Shown here: positions 46,225-55,230 of the stretch, one piece after another
Layout of the letters: each line of letters begins with the position of its first letter
Position numbering within the stretch: position 1 is the stretch's first letter
From: Streptomyces canus
GTDB taxonomy: Bacteria > Actinomycetota > Actinomycetes > Streptomycetales > Streptomycetaceae
DNA: 64,000 nt
Assembly (NCBI RefSeq): GCF_030816965.1
Contig: NZ_JAUSYQ010000002.1
Span: forward strand, 744,001 to 808,000
Direction of reading: 5' to 3'
Translations under genes and position numbers: made by a program
Notes under the pieces: generated by a model
Database searches by the model: none
What the model was told of the DNA's origin: nothing
The model's input: the letters and a program-made list of their open reading frames with translations, nothing else

Positions 46225-46935
46225 CTAGGACACCGCCTCCGGCAACCGCTCGGGCACCCGTGCGGCGAGGAAGGCGGTGGTGCGCCGGAGCCGGAAGCCG
46301 AGGGACTCGTAGAGCCGGATGGCACCGGTGTTCTTCGCGCCGGTGTGCAGGAACAGGGTCTCGCCACGCTCGCGTATGCCATGCGCGACGGCGAGGATCA
46401 GCCGGGTCGCGAGGCCCTGGCCGCGGACAGCGGCGTCGGTGCAGACCGCGCTGATCTCGGTCCAGCCCGGCGGGTGCAGCCGCTCCCCCGCCATCGCCAC
46501 GAGGGCGCCTTCCCGGCGTATGCCCAGGTAGGTACCCATCTCGATGGTGCGGGGCAGGAAGGGTCCCGGTCGGGTACGGGCAATCAGGTCGAGGATCTCG
46601 GGCACGTCGGCGGGGCCGAGTCGGACCACCTCCGGGTCGGGTGCGGTGGTCAGGCCGTCGTCCACCAGCTGCACGCCCTCGACGTGGAACGTGATCTCCC
46701 AGCCCTCCGGGACCTGTCCCGCGTAAGCCGTCAGCGGTACCTCTGTGCCGGGGCCCGCGAGCGCCGCGAGGTCGGCCCAGTCGCCGGCGTCGGGCTCGTC
46801 GGGCAGGGCCAGCCACGGCGAGACGTCGACGGGGTAGCGGAGGACCCGGCCGCGCTTCTCGGCGAAGTGGGCGTGCGGGCCGGTCAAGGAGGCGAGGGCG
46901 GGGTTGTCGAGGACGTGCGGGGTGCCGGCGGTCAT
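46225..46935 (-). CDS. GNAT-family N-acetyltransferase
   Basis: 236 residues. The C-terminal GNAT domain (about 105-236) has IGIRREGALVAMAGERL-like strands (LGIRREGALVAMAGERLHPP), then EISAVCTDAAVRGQGLATRL with the acetyl-CoA loop RGQGLA, and FLHTGAKNTGAIRLYESLGF, the family's motif B. The N-terminal half is an extra domain common in FR47-like acetyltransferases. The start overlaps the stop of the upstream oxidoreductase by 4 nt, so the two are translated together. Confidence 0.9.
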   Translation of the reverse strand: MTAGTPHVLDNPALASLTGPHAHFAEKRGRVLRYPVDVSPWLALPDEPDAGDWADLAALAGPGTEVPLTAYAGQVPEGWEITFHVEGVQLVDDGLTTAPDPEVVRLGPADVPEILDLIARTRPGPFLPRTIEMGTYLGIRREGALVAMAGERLHPPGWTEISAVCTDAAVRGQGLATRLILAVAHGIRERGETLFLHTGAKNTGAIRLYESLGFRLRRTTAFLAARVPERLPEAVS

Positions 46936-47858
46936 CGGGCAACCTCGATGACCGTCTTGCCGCGGGCGTGGCCTTCCTCGACCGCGCGCAGCGCCTCGTC
47001 GGCGCGGTCGAGGGGAAAGGTTCCGGTGATGTGCGGGTCCAGGTCGCCCTTGAGCACGAGCCGCGCCAGCTCCTCCAGTACGGCCGCGTTGCGAGCCCGT
47101 GTCACGCGGGTACCGCCCAGCCGCCGCACGTCCTCCTCCGGTGCGCCGGCGGTGATCAGCCTCGTCCGGTCGGTGACCAACTCGGCGGCCTCGGCGAGCA
47201 CTTCGCCGCCGACGAGGTCGTAGACCCCGTCGATGCCGTCCGGTGCGGCCGCCCGGGCCCGCTCGCCCCAGTCCGGCCCGGAGGGGACGTGGTCGGCGCC
47301 GAGCGACTCGACGAAGTCCCTCTTGCCCTCGCTCGCGACACCGACCACGCGGAGCCCGAAGGCACGGGCGATCTGCACGGCCGCCGCGCCGACTCCCCCG
47401 CCCGCGCCGGTCACCAGCAGCGTCGCGCCCGGGGGCAGATCGAGCTGGCGGACGCCGTCGTAGGCGGTCGCGGCGGCGACAGGCAGGGTGGCGGCGGCCA
47501 GGTGGGACAGTTCGGCGGGCTTGTGCGCGGCGATGACGACCGGCACCAGGGCGTACTCGGCGTAGCCCCCGCTGAGCGTGTTGCCGAAGACCTCGTCCCC
47601 GACCGCGAACGCCTCGACACCCTCACCGAGTTCCGCCACGACGCCGGAGATCTCGCTGCCGAGCACCGCGGGGAAGGCGCGGTCACCGCTGTCGCCGGGT
47701 CGCCGGTAGCCCGAGCGGATCTTCCAGTCCACGGGGTTCACACCCGCCGCACGGACGGCCACCAGGAGCTGACCGGGCCCGGGACTCGGCCGGTCCACGT
47801 CCACGAACGCCTCGGTCTCCGGTCCGCCGTACCGCGTGAAGACGTACGCCTTGGGCAT
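46932..47858 (-). CDS. NADP-dependent oxidoreductase (quinone reductase-like MDR)
   Basis: 308-residue zinc-free medium-chain reductase. The N-terminal VNPVDWKIRSGYRRP and LGSEISGVV are diagnostic. The nucleotide motif VTGAGGGVGAAAVQIARAFG is followed by the C-terminal GTFPLDRADEALRAVEEGHA and GKTVIEV. The ATG at 47858 is preceded by GCGAGGAAGCAG. It is coupled to the GNAT gene. It is a different paralogue from the one at 8637. Confidence 0.9.
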   Translation of the reverse strand: MPKAYVFTRYGGPETEAFVDVDRPSPGPGQLLVAVRAAGVNPVDWKIRSGYRRPGDSGDRAFPAVLGSEISGVVAELGEGVEAFAVGDEVFGNTLSGGYAEYALVPVVIAAHKPAELSHLAAATLPVAAATAYDGVRQLDLPPGATLLVTGAGGGVGAAAVQIARAFGLRVVGVASEGKRDFVESLGADHVPSGPDWGERARAAAPDGIDGVYDLVGGEVLAEAAELVTDRTRLITAGAPEEDVRRLGGTRVTRARNAAVLEELARLVLKGDLDPHITGTFPLDRADEALRAVEEGHARGKTVIEVAR

Positions 47859-48028
47859 CTGCTTCCTCGCTCTCCTCGCACTGTCACCGGGGCACCGACC
47901 CGGCACTCCAGCGCCAAGGAGCGGTGCGCGACGGCTATTCCCGGCCCCGCGCAGTGTTCATACGGCCGCAATGATCGGGGCACTGACCTGGGACGGAGCA
48001 CGCGCGGCGACAGCGTACGGTTTAAGGC

Positions 48029-48634
48029 ATGAACGTCACCCGAGGCTTCACCGGACGCCCCCGCGTCCAGAACACCGGGCTCCCGCCAGGCCAGTACGAC
48101 GCAGGCGACGACTGGCCGGTGCTCTCCGCCGAGGTCACGCCGGACCTTTCGTCGGCCGACTGGACGTTCCGGGTGGACGGCCTGGTGGAACAACCGCGCA
48201 CCTGGGACTGGGACGAGGCGCACACGCTGCCCGCGTCGGCCTACGAGGGTGACATCCACTGTGTGACGAGCTGGTCGAAGTTCGGGGTGCGGTTCGCGGG
48301 CGTGTCGCTGGACGCGTTCCTGGCTGTGGTGCGGCCCCATGGGTCCGCCACCCATGCCGTCGCGTACTCGCACACCGGGTACACCACGAACCTGCCGCTC
48401 GCGGACCTGACCGGCGGGCGGGCGTGGATCGCGTGGGAGTACGACGGGAAGCCGCTGCCGGCCGAACACGGCGGGCCGGCGCGGCTGCTGGTGCCGCACC
48501 TGTACTTCTGGAAGAGCGCCAAGTGGGTCGCGGGGCTGACGCTGCTGGACCACGACGAACCGGGTTTCTGGGAGCAGAACGGCTATCACGCGCGGGGCAA
48601 CCCGTGGGAGGAGCAGCGGTACTCCGGTGACTGA
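48029..48634 (+). CDS. Sulfite-oxidase-like molybdopterin oxidoreductase
   Basis: 201-residue cytoplasmic protein consisting only of the Mo-pterin domain (PF00174 type), close to YedY/MsrP but without a signal peptide. The Mo ligand is Cys78 in DIHCVTSWSKFG, and YSHTGYTTNLPLADL and GGPARLLVPHLYFWKSAKWV form the cofactor pocket. A TACGGT -10 hexamer ends 7 nt before the ATG, so the transcript may be leaderless. It is coupled by an 8-nt overlap to a flavin reductase gene that probably supplies electrons. Confidence 0.9.
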   Translation: MNVTRGFTGRPRVQNTGLPPGQYDAGDDWPVLSAEVTPDLSSADWTFRVDGLVEQPRTWDWDEAHTLPASAYEGDIHCVTSWSKFGVRFAGVSLDAFLAVVRPHGSATHAVAYSHTGYTTNLPLADLTGGRAWIAWEYDGKPLPAEHGGPARLLVPHLYFWKSAKWVAGLTLLDHDEPGFWEQNGYHARGNPWEEQRYSGD

Positions 48635-49382
48635 GACCTTCGCCCCCGTCACGCGGTTCGCGGTGCCAGGACGTATCGCGGTGAGCAGCCGCGCCGCCGC
48701 CGAGTGGCAGACCGCCACGCTCACCGAGGTCCGCCGCGAGACCCCGTACGCCTCCACGTTCCGTTTCGCCGTGCCCGCCTGGCAGGGGCATCTACCCGGC
48801 CAGCATCTGATGCTGAGGCTGACCGCCGAGGACGGCTACACGGCCCAGCGCCACTACTCGATCGCGTCCCCGCCTGAGGACTCCGGGCACATCGAGCTGA
48901 CCTTGGACCATGTCGAGGGCGGTGAGGTCTCGGGGTGGTTCCATACGGTCGCGAGGCCCGGTGACGAGGTCGAGGTGCGCGGGCCGCTCAGCGGGTTCTT
49001 CGCCTGGCCAGGTGACCGGCCCGCGCTGCTGATCGGGGCCGGCTCCGGTGTCGTACCGCTGATGTCGATGGTGCGGCACCACCGGGCGCGTGGGCTGTCC
49101 GTGCCACTGCGGATGCTGGTGTCGGCGCGCAGCCCCGAGGAACTCATCTACGCGCGGGAACTCGGCGCCGAGACGACCCCTGTCTTCACTCGAAACTCTC
49201 CCCAGGGGGTGCCGGTGGGACGTATGGCGGCCGCACATGTGGCGCCGCTCCTGGCTGCGCAGCCCGAGGGCGGGTGGGAAGCTTATGTGTGTGGATCCAA
49301 CGCGTTCGCCGAGCATGCCTCGCGGCTGCTGGTGGAGGCCGGTCAGCCGGTGGACCGTATCCGGATCGAGCGCTTCGGCTGA
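48627..49382 (+). CDS. Ferredoxin-reductase-type FAD/NAD(P)H oxidoreductase
   Basis: 251 residues. The FAD-binding barrel has the RxYS motif RHYSIAS (75-81). The nucleotide domain has IGAGSGVVPLMSMVRHHRAR and the C-terminal YVCGSNAFAEHASRLLVEAG. There is no 2Fe-2S domain, so electrons pass directly to a partner, most likely the molybdopterin protein encoded just upstream and overlapping by 8 nt. GTG start. Confidence 0.9.
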   Translation: MTETFAPVTRFAVPGRIAVSSRAAAEWQTATLTEVRRETPYASTFRFAVPAWQGHLPGQHLMLRLTAEDGYTAQRHYSIASPPEDSGHIELTLDHVEGGEVSGWFHTVARPGDEVEVRGPLSGFFAWPGDRPALLIGAGSGVVPLMSMVRHHRARGLSVPLRMLVSARSPEELIYARELGAETTPVFTRNSPQGVPVGRMAAAHVAPLLAAQPEGGWEAYVCGSNAFAEHASRLLVEAGQPVDRIRIERFG

Positions 49383-49392
49383 CGGTGGTGCT

Positions 49393-49465
49393 CATGTGCC
49401 CTCCGTACATGTTCCCTCCACATGTTCCCTCCGTGCATGTTCCCTCCGGGCGTATGTGCGCTCCC
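49393..49465. repeat. Short tandem repeat, CATGTTCCCTCC-type unit
   Basis: Four to five copies of a 13-17 bp unit with consensus CATGTTCCCTCCGTG follow directly after the flavin reductase stop; the last, TATGTGCGCTCC, is degenerate. They lie in the 160-bp space before the next gene. Confidence 0.7.
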
Positions 49466-49542
49466 CCACAAGTGAACGACGCGGATGGAGGGGTACTACA
49501 TCTGTGTGACCACTCGCAGGCGGGCGTGGTGCGGAGGTCGAC

Positions 49543-50127
49543 ATGCGAACCCGGGTGCGCGGCTGGCGCTGGCGGCGTAATCCGCTCAGGCGCCGGTCGG
49601 ACGTCGTCGAGGCGTGGACGGTACTGGCCGTCACCGCTCTGATGCTGCTGGGCGCCCCGCTGGTGGGCGCGGTCGTGGGCTGGTGGGCGCACGACGACGC
49701 CCGTACGGTGGCGGCCGCACAGCGCTCCGAACGCCACCGCGTTCGCGCGGAGGTCGTCGGCAGGGTCCCGGACGCGCTGCCCTCGGTCCAGGCCGGCCGG
49801 GAGCGCTCGTACCGGGTGACCGTGCGCTGGACGGAGGCCGGGGGGGCCGCGAAGACGGCCACCGCCCGCGTCCCGTCGGGTACCGACCAGGGCGACAAGG
49901 TCGATGTGTGGTTCGACTCCCGGGGCCGGAGCGTGGCCCCGCCGCCGGACGAGACCGCGGTCTGGCAGCACACGGTGACGATGGGTGCCTGTGGGGCGGG
50001 CGCCACGATCGCCGTGATCCTCCTCGGCCACTCCCTCGTCCGCGGTGCGGCCGCCCGCCACCGGCTCGCCGAGTGGGAACGGGACTGGGCTCTCACCGAA
50101 CCGCAGTGGACCCGCCGCCGGGCCTGA
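49543..50127 (+). CDS. Rv1733c-like two-helix membrane protein
   Basis: 194 residues. The basic N-terminus RGWRWRRNPLRRRSDVVEAW leads into a hydrophobic helix (VLAVTALMLLGAPLVGAVVG), then a soluble central domain with a DUF3592-like strand pattern (RVTVRWTEAGGAAKTATARV), and a second helix (TMGACGAGATIAVILLGHSL). The NPLRRRSDVVE motif is typical of the Rv1733c family, which is widespread in actinobacteria and uncharacterised. GCGGAGGTCGAC precedes the ATG. Confidence 0.85.
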   Translation: MRTRVRGWRWRRNPLRRRSDVVEAWTVLAVTALMLLGAPLVGAVVGWWAHDDARTVAAAQRSERHRVRAEVVGRVPDALPSVQAGRERSYRVTVRWTEAGGAAKTATARVPSGTDQGDKVDVWFDSRGRSVAPPPDETAVWQHTVTMGACGAGATIAVILLGHSLVRGAAARHRLAEWERDWALTEPQWTRRRA

Positions 50128-50156
50128 CCGAGCCGAGCACCGGCCGGCTCCTCATG

Positions 50157-50186
50157 TCATCACCGACGGCCTCATCACCGACGGCC
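50157..50186. repeat. Two tandem copies of a 15-bp unit
   Basis: TCATCACCGACGGCC is repeated head to tail between the convergent ends of the membrane protein and amidohydrolase genes. Confidence 0.6.
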
Positions 50187-50191
50187 GACGC

Positions 50192-51550
50192 CTACGCCCG
50201 CTGCTGCATCCGGCGCGCGATCGTCCCGTGCGTGCGCAGTGCGTCCGTCAGCCCGGGCAGCACGGGTTCGCCCCGGTCGACGAGGGTGCGTCCGCCGACC
50301 ACCGTGGTCCAAGCGCGGGCCGGACCGCAGCGCAGCCACGCCTCCACCGGGTCGGTCAGCGCGCCCGCGAGCGCCACCTCGTGCAGGTCCCAGACGACCA
50401 GGTCGGCGCAGGCCCCCGGGCGCAGGTGACCGATCTCGTCCGCGCGGCCCAGACAGCGGGCCGAGCCCCTGGTCGCGAGGTCCAGTGCGTCGCGTGCGGT
50501 CATCGCTCCGGGCCCGCCCCGGTAACGGCCGAGCAGCAGCGCTCCCCTGGTCTCCATCCAGAGCGAGGCGTGGTCGGTGGAGGCCGAACCGTCGCAGCCG
50601 ATACCGACGGGCATCCCGAGCTCGCGCATCTCCGTGACCCGCGCGGTCCCTCCGCCGATGAGCATGTTGGAGCTCGGACAGTGGGCCACGCCGACGCCCG
50701 CGGCCGCGAGGCGGCGCAGCTCGGCGTCGTTCGGGTGGATGCAGTGCGCGACCCAGGTGCGGTCGCTCATCCAGCCGGTCTCCTCGAAGTACTCGACGGG
50801 CCGGCAGCCGTACGTCTGAAGGCAGTAGGTGTCCTCGTCGCGGTCCTCGGCGAGGTGGGTGTGCAACCGGACGTCGTAGCGCTCCGCGAGTTCGGCGCTC
50901 GCCGTCATCAGCTCCTTGGTGACGGAGAAAGGCGAACAGGGAGCGAGGGCGACCCTGATGAGCGCGCCAGGCGAGGCGTCGTGGTGGGCCTTGATGAGTC
51001 GCTCACTGTCGGCGAGGACCTCCTCCTCGGTCTGGGTGACGCTTCGCGGCGGGAGCCCGCCGTCCTCCACCGAGCGGGTCATCGAACCCCGCGTCGCGTG
51101 GAAACGGAAGCCGATGTCCCGGGCGGCGCGGATCTCCGCGTCGACGAGGAGGGGGCGCGGATGGACGTAGAGATGGTCCGAGGACGTCGTACAGCCACCC
51201 ATGAGCAGCTCGGCCATGCCGACGTACGCCGAGACGTAGGCGGCCTCCTCGTCGAGAGCGGCCCACAGGGGGTAGAGGGTGGTCAGCCAGTCGAAGAGGG
51301 AGCCGTTCACGGCGGGGGCGTAGGAGCGGGTGAGGTTCTGGTAGATGTGGTGGTGCGTGTTGACCAGGCCCGGGGTGACGAGGCGGCCGGCCGCCGAGAG
51401 GGTCGTCCGGGCCTCGGGTTCGGTGCCCGCGGTGCCGACGGCGGTGACCCGACCATTCGCGACGGCCAGCCAGCCGCCGGCAATCTCCCGCTCGCCGTCC
51501 ACGACCAGCAGTCCGGCGTCCTTGACCAGCAGGTCCACGGCTGTCGACAT
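50192..51550 (-). CDS. Amidohydrolase, 8-oxoguanine deaminase-like
   Basis: 452-residue metal-dependent deaminase of the AtzA/TrzN/guanine-deaminase group. Zn ligands include His66 and His68 in NTHHHIYQN. HTHLAEDRDED, the catalytic VAHCIHPND and GIGCDGSASTDHASLW (metal Asp) complete the site. The last motif and the overall similarity resemble 8-oxoguanine or isoguanine deaminases that lead into purine catabolism. The ATG at 51550 opens with the beta-sandwich MSTAVDLLVKDAGLLVVDGE. Substrate assignment is by family only. Confidence 0.88.
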   Translation of the reverse strand: MSTAVDLLVKDAGLLVVDGEREIAGGWLAVANGRVTAVGTAGTEPEARTTLSAAGRLVTPGLVNTHHHIYQNLTRSYAPAVNGSLFDWLTTLYPLWAALDEEAAYVSAYVGMAELLMGGCTTSSDHLYVHPRPLLVDAEIRAARDIGFRFHATRGSMTRSVEDGGLPPRSVTQTEEEVLADSERLIKAHHDASPGALIRVALAPCSPFSVTKELMTASAELAERYDVRLHTHLAEDRDEDTYCLQTYGCRPVEYFEETGWMSDRTWVAHCIHPNDAELRRLAAAGVGVAHCPSSNMLIGGGTARVTEMRELGMPVGIGCDGSASTDHASLWMETRGALLLGRYRGGPGAMTARDALDLATRGSARCLGRADEIGHLRPGACADLVVWDLHEVALAGALTDPVEAWLRCGPARAWTTVVGGRTLVDRGEPVLPGLTDALRTHGTIARRMQQRA

Positions 51551-51655
51551 GGCGTCATGGTAGCCAGTCGGCACGGCAAAGGCCTGGCGAGTCGTCCGAC
51601 CACGCACGTACGGTGTGATCATCCGGCACTGTTCCTTTCGCAAAGGCGGTCCTAC

Positions 51656-52624
51656 ATGGCCCTGTTCGACCTCCCCATCGACGAGCTGCGCGAGTACCGC
51701 AGCGACTCCGCCGAGCCCGAGGACTTCGACGCGTTCTGGTCCAAGACTCTCCAGGAGGCCCGCGAGTTCGACCTGAACGCCCGCTTCGACCTCGTCGACA
51801 CGGGGCTGACCACGGTCAAGGTGTACGACGTGACGTTCGCCGGGTTCGGCGGCCACCCGGTCAAGGGCTGGTTCACGATCCCTGCCGAGGTCTCCGCCCC
51901 GGTGCCGGTGGTCGTGGAGTTCATCGGGTACGGCGGTGGGCGCGGCCTGCCGCACGAGCATCTGCTGTGGGCGTCGACGGGCCGGGCGCACTTCGTGATG
52001 GACACCCGTGGTCAGGGCAGTGCCTGGGGCGGCGGTGGCGGCACCGCGGACCCGGTGGCCGGCGCGCCCGCGTACCCCGGCTTCATGACGCGGGGCATCG
52101 ACGCGCCCGAGAACTACTACTACCGCCGGGTGTTCACGGACGCGGTGCGTGCGGTGGAGGCGGCCCGTTCGCACCCGCTGACCGACCCGGCGCGTACGGT
52201 CGTGCTCGGCGGCAGCCAGGGCGGGGGCATCTCGATCGCGGTCGGCGGTCTGGTCCCGGATCTGGCCGCGGTCGCCCCGGACGTGCCGTTCCTGTGCGAC
52301 TTCCCGCGCGCGGCGACCATGACGGACCGTCACCCGTACCGGGAGATCGGCCTCTACCTCAAGACGCACCGCGGCCGCTTCGAGGACGTCCTCGGCACCC
52401 TCGCCTACTTCGACGGCGTGCACTTCGCCGGCCGCGGCCGTGCGCCGGCGCTCTTCTCGGCGGCCCTGGAGGACCAGACCTGCCCGCCCTCCACCGTCTT
52501 CGCGGCCTTCAACGCCTGGAGCCACGAGGACAAGGCCATCGAGGTCTACGACTTCAACGACCATGAGGGCGGCGGCCCCTACCAGGAGGCGGCGAAGCTG
52601 GGCTGGCTGCGCTCGTACGCCTGA
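51656..52624 (+). CDS. Acetylxylan esterase / cephalosporin-C deacetylase (CE7)
   Basis: 322-residue cytoplasmic CE7 esterase that removes acetyl groups from xylo-oligosaccharides or cephalosporins. Family marks are DFDAFWSKTL near the N-terminus, GYGGGRGLPHEHLLWASTGR, MDTRGQGS, the nucleophile GGSQGGG (Ser187), the acid in LEDQTCPPSTVF and His in FNDHEGGG. No signal peptide is present. ATG preceded by AAAGGCGGTCCTAC. It is divergent to the amidohydrolase. Confidence 0.92.
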   Translation: MALFDLPIDELREYRSDSAEPEDFDAFWSKTLQEAREFDLNARFDLVDTGLTTVKVYDVTFAGFGGHPVKGWFTIPAEVSAPVPVVVEFIGYGGGRGLPHEHLLWASTGRAHFVMDTRGQGSAWGGGGGTADPVAGAPAYPGFMTRGIDAPENYYYRRVFTDAVRAVEAARSHPLTDPARTVVLGGSQGGGISIAVGGLVPDLAAVAPDVPFLCDFPRAATMTDRHPYREIGLYLKTHRGRFEDVLGTLAYFDGVHFAGRGRAPALFSAALEDQTCPPSTVFAAFNAWSHEDKAIEVYDFNDHEGGGPYQEAAKLGWLRSYA

Positions 52625-52723
52625 GTCCTGCCGGAGAACTTCCCTCCAGTCCAACCAGTCGGTATGTTCCGGGGATCCCGGGTCGCGTCGCGGCCCGGGC
52701 TTCCGGCGACGACGGAGGGCCCC

Positions 52724-53890
52724 ATGTCCGAGCACCAGCCACCTGTCCACGGCCACTGCGACGCGCGCTTCACGGCAGTGCGCACGGCGTTCGAGGAGAA
52801 CTTCCGGGACCGTGCCGAGCTGGGCGCCGCGGTGAGCGTCGTGGTCGGCGGTGAGACGGTCGTGGACCTGTGGGGCGGCTGGGCCGACGCGGCCCGCACC
52901 CGACCCTGGGAGCGCGACACGCTGGTCAACGTGTGGTCGACGACGAAGGGCCCGACGGCCCTGTGCACCCACATCCTCGCCGACCGGGGCCTGCTCGACT
53001 TCGACGCCCCGGTCGCCGCCTACTGGCCGGAGTTCGCCGCCGCCGGCAAGGAGAAGGTCCTGGTACGGCACCTGCTGTCGCACCGGGCCGGGCTGTCCGG
53101 GCTGCGCGAGCCCCACTCGCTCACCGAGCTCTTCGACTGGCAGCTGACGACGGAGCGGCTCGCGGCGATGCAGCCCTGGTGGGAGCCGGGCACGGTGTCC
53201 GGGTACCACGCGTTCACGTACGGCTTCCTGGTCGGGGAGGTCGTCCGGCGGGTCTCGGGGCTGCTGCCGGGCGCCTTCCTGGAGCGGGAGGTGACGGGGC
53301 CGCTCGGCATCGACTTCACCATCGGGCTGCCGGAGAAGGAGGCCGGGCGGGCCGCCGAGCTGGTGCATCCGCCGGCCGCGTCGGCAAGCGAACAGGCCGC
53401 CATCTTCGCCCAGTTGGCGCCCGCGGCGATCGCCGCGCTGGCCAACCCCGTGGTGGGGGCCGGTGAGGCGAACACACCCGAGTGGCGAGCCGCGGAGATC
53501 CCCGCCGCGAACGGCCACGGCACCGCCCGGGCCGTCGCCGCGCTCTACGGGATCTTCGCGGGCCGCGGTGCCCACAACGGCCACCGAGTCCTGTCCCCCG
53601 AGGCCGCCGAGCGGGTCCGCGAGAGCCAGGGCAGGTGCCGCGACCTGGTGCTGGGCGCGGGACTCGACAGCGAGACGGAGCTCGGGCTCGGCCTGTGGCT
53701 GAGTGGACCGAACGGCTCGTACGGGCCGAATCCCCGGGCCTTCGGACACGACGGCTTCGGCGGATCGTGCGGTCTGGCCGATCCCGAGGCGGGGGTCTCA
53801 CTGGGCTACGTGATGAACCGGATGGGTCCTCACATCGCCGACGATCCCCGCAAGACGGCGCTGATCGACGCCTTGTACAGCGTGCTGTGA
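52724..53890 (+). CDS. Beta-lactamase-family serine hydrolase / esterase
   Basis: 388 residues. The SxxK motif is WSTTKG (Ser72, Lys75), the second motif SGYHAFTYG supplies Tyr, and HDGFGGS takes the place of the KTG box. The protein is like EstB-type carboxylesterases rather than true beta-lactamases. WGGWADAARTRPWERDTLVN is a typical N-terminal signature of this group. No signal peptide, so cytoplasmic. The ATG at 52724 follows ACGGAGGGCCCC; the longer reading is rejected. Confidence 0.9.
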   Translation: MSEHQPPVHGHCDARFTAVRTAFEENFRDRAELGAAVSVVVGGETVVDLWGGWADAARTRPWERDTLVNVWSTTKGPTALCTHILADRGLLDFDAPVAAYWPEFAAAGKEKVLVRHLLSHRAGLSGLREPHSLTELFDWQLTTERLAAMQPWWEPGTVSGYHAFTYGFLVGEVVRRVSGLLPGAFLEREVTGPLGIDFTIGLPEKEAGRAAELVHPPAASASEQAAIFAQLAPAAIAALANPVVGAGEANTPEWRAAEIPAANGHGTARAVAALYGIFAGRGAHNGHRVLSPEAAERVRESQGRCRDLVLGAGLDSETELGLGLWLSGPNGSYGPNPRAFGHDGFGGSCGLADPEAGVSLGYVMNRMGPHIADDPRKTALIDALYSVL

Positions 53891-53911
53891 CGGCGGGATG
53901 TCCGCGACGAT

Positions 53912-54676
53912 TCACGACGGCCCGGACACGGTGGATGTCCTGGCCGCCTGGACGGGACGCCGCGCCACGACCATCCGGACCCGTGGGCTGCCGTCCCGGC
54001 GCACGCCGAACTCGGGCAGGGCGTACAGCTCCACGCGAAGGCCGGCCCCTTCCAGTTCCCGTCGTACGTCCCCGAGCCGGAAGGCCCGGTAGTACATGAC
54101 GAACGGCGGCCGCCAGAGGGCGTTGCGCACCCGCATAGCGGCATCGAAACCGAGGAGCGTCCAGTAGGCGGGAGACGAGGGGCGGGGAGGGGCGACGACC
54201 GGGAAGGCGAAAGTGCCGCCCGGCCGGAGCACCTCGCGGGTCCGGGCGAACAGGCCGGGCAGTTCGGGTGGCAGGAAGTGCCCGAAGGCCCCGAAGCTCA
54301 CGACGAGGTCGAAGGAGGCGGGGGCGAACGGCAGGGCACGCGCGTCACCCCGCACCCAGGACACGCGCGGCCCCCCGGACCGCGTCCGCTTTCCGGCCAC
54401 GTCGAGCATCCCGGCGCTGAAGTCGACCCCGGTCACACTCTCCCGGCAGACCCGCGTCAGCACCCGGGCTCCGGCGCCGGTGCCGCAGCACAGGTCGAGC
54501 CCGGCGTCGAAGGGGCCCATGCGGCGGAGCGCGGACGCGACCGCGTCCAGCACCGAGTCCGGCGTACGGAAGGGCGTGTGGTCGAACTTGGGGGCGAGCA
54601 GGTCGTAGCCGCGCTCGACGGACGACAGCGCCTGGACGGCGAGTTCACGGAAGCTGGGGCCTTCTGGGCTGAACAT
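53912..54676 (-). CDS. SAM-dependent methyltransferase (class I)
   Basis: 254 residues. SAM motif I is LDLCCGTGAGARVLT, motif II VTGVDFSAGMLDVAGK, followed by GDARALPFAPASFDLVVSFG and LRPGGTFAFPV. It resembles the UbiE/type 11 group but with an extra C-terminal segment. The target is unknown. It is preceded within 5 bp by the padR gene on the same strand, suggesting joint transcription. The start at 54676 is the first ATG of the conserved domain. Confidence 0.87.
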   Translation of the reverse strand: MFSPEGPSFRELAVQALSSVERGYDLLAPKFDHTPFRTPDSVLDAVASALRRMGPFDAGLDLCCGTGAGARVLTRVCRESVTGVDFSAGMLDVAGKRTRSGGPRVSWVRGDARALPFAPASFDLVVSFGAFGHFLPPELPGLFARTREVLRPGGTFAFPVVAPPRPSSPAYWTLLGFDAAMRVRNALWRPPFVMYYRAFRLGDVRRELEGAGLRVELYALPEFGVRRDGSPRVRMVVARRPVQAARTSTVSGPS

Positions 54677-54681
54677 CCGCG

Positions 54682-55173
54682 TCAGCTTAGGGGAGCGCGG
54701 CGATTCAGGATGGCAAGAGCGCGTTCGCACCAGCGGATGGTGTCCGTCTCGAAGGCGATTCCGCCGATGAGCGTGAGGTAGGGGCCGATCCGCTCGGCCT
54801 CCGCGAGATAGTGCTCTTCGGTGCGGCCGTCCAGGAGCCTCTTCCGTACGCGCTCGTAGCGGGCGAGTTTTCCGCGGGCCCAGGACATGCGCTCCTCGAT
54901 CAGCGCCCGGGTGGCCTCGGGGTCGGCGCCGTCCATGGCCTGGATCTTGATCAGGAACTCGTCGCGGAGGGCGGCCGGTCTGCGGGGCGGTTCAGCGGCG
55001 AACGCGCTCAGCTCGAGTCGACCGGTCTCGGTGAGGGTGAACAGCCGCTTGTTGGGCCTGCGTTCCTGCTGCACCACGCGGGCCTCGATCAGCCCGTCCT
55101 GCGCCAGTCGTTCCAGCTCGCGGTAGAGCTGCTGAGGTGTCGCGGGCCAGAAGTCGGCGTACTTGAGCGACAT
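54682..55173 (-). CDS. PadR-family regulator lacking its first helix
   Basis: 163 residues. The protein opens MSLKYADFWPATPQQLYREL and then follows the PadR pattern (RLAQDGLIEARVVQQERRPN, KRLFTLTETGRLEL, C-terminal helical domain). Aligned with the PadR at 31982 (MSLPHAILTALL ... FWSASHQQIYREL), about 24 residues between MSL-x-x-A and FW are missing without a frameshift. The lost part is helix 1 and the turn of the winged helix, so DNA binding may be impaired. TAGCGT six nucleotides before the ATG suggests a leaderless message. Confidence 0.8.
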   Translation of the reverse strand: MSLKYADFWPATPQQLYRELERLAQDGLIEARVVQQERRPNKRLFTLTETGRLELSAFAAEPPRRPAALRDEFLIKIQAMDGADPEATRALIEERMSWARGKLARYERVRKRLLDGRTEEHYLAEAERIGPYLTLIGGIAFETDTIRWCERALAILNRRAPLS

Positions 55174-55187
55174 ATGGACACGCTAGC

Positions 55188-55206
55188 AGTAGGTGATTAA
55201 TCTACT
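55188..55206. promoter_or_regulatory. AGTAG-N9-CTACT dyad between padR and SnoaL remnant
   Basis: It lies in the 57-bp divergent spacer and has a TGATTAA centre. This kind of AT-rich dyad is typical for PadR sites, so it is probably the original operator of the pair. Confidence 0.45.
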
Positions 55207-55230
55207 CAACAAATTGACTATGGAGGCTCG

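Noticed and set aside
49393..49465. Short CRISPR array
   Set aside because: The units are only 13-17 bp and directly abut, with no spacers and no cas genes.
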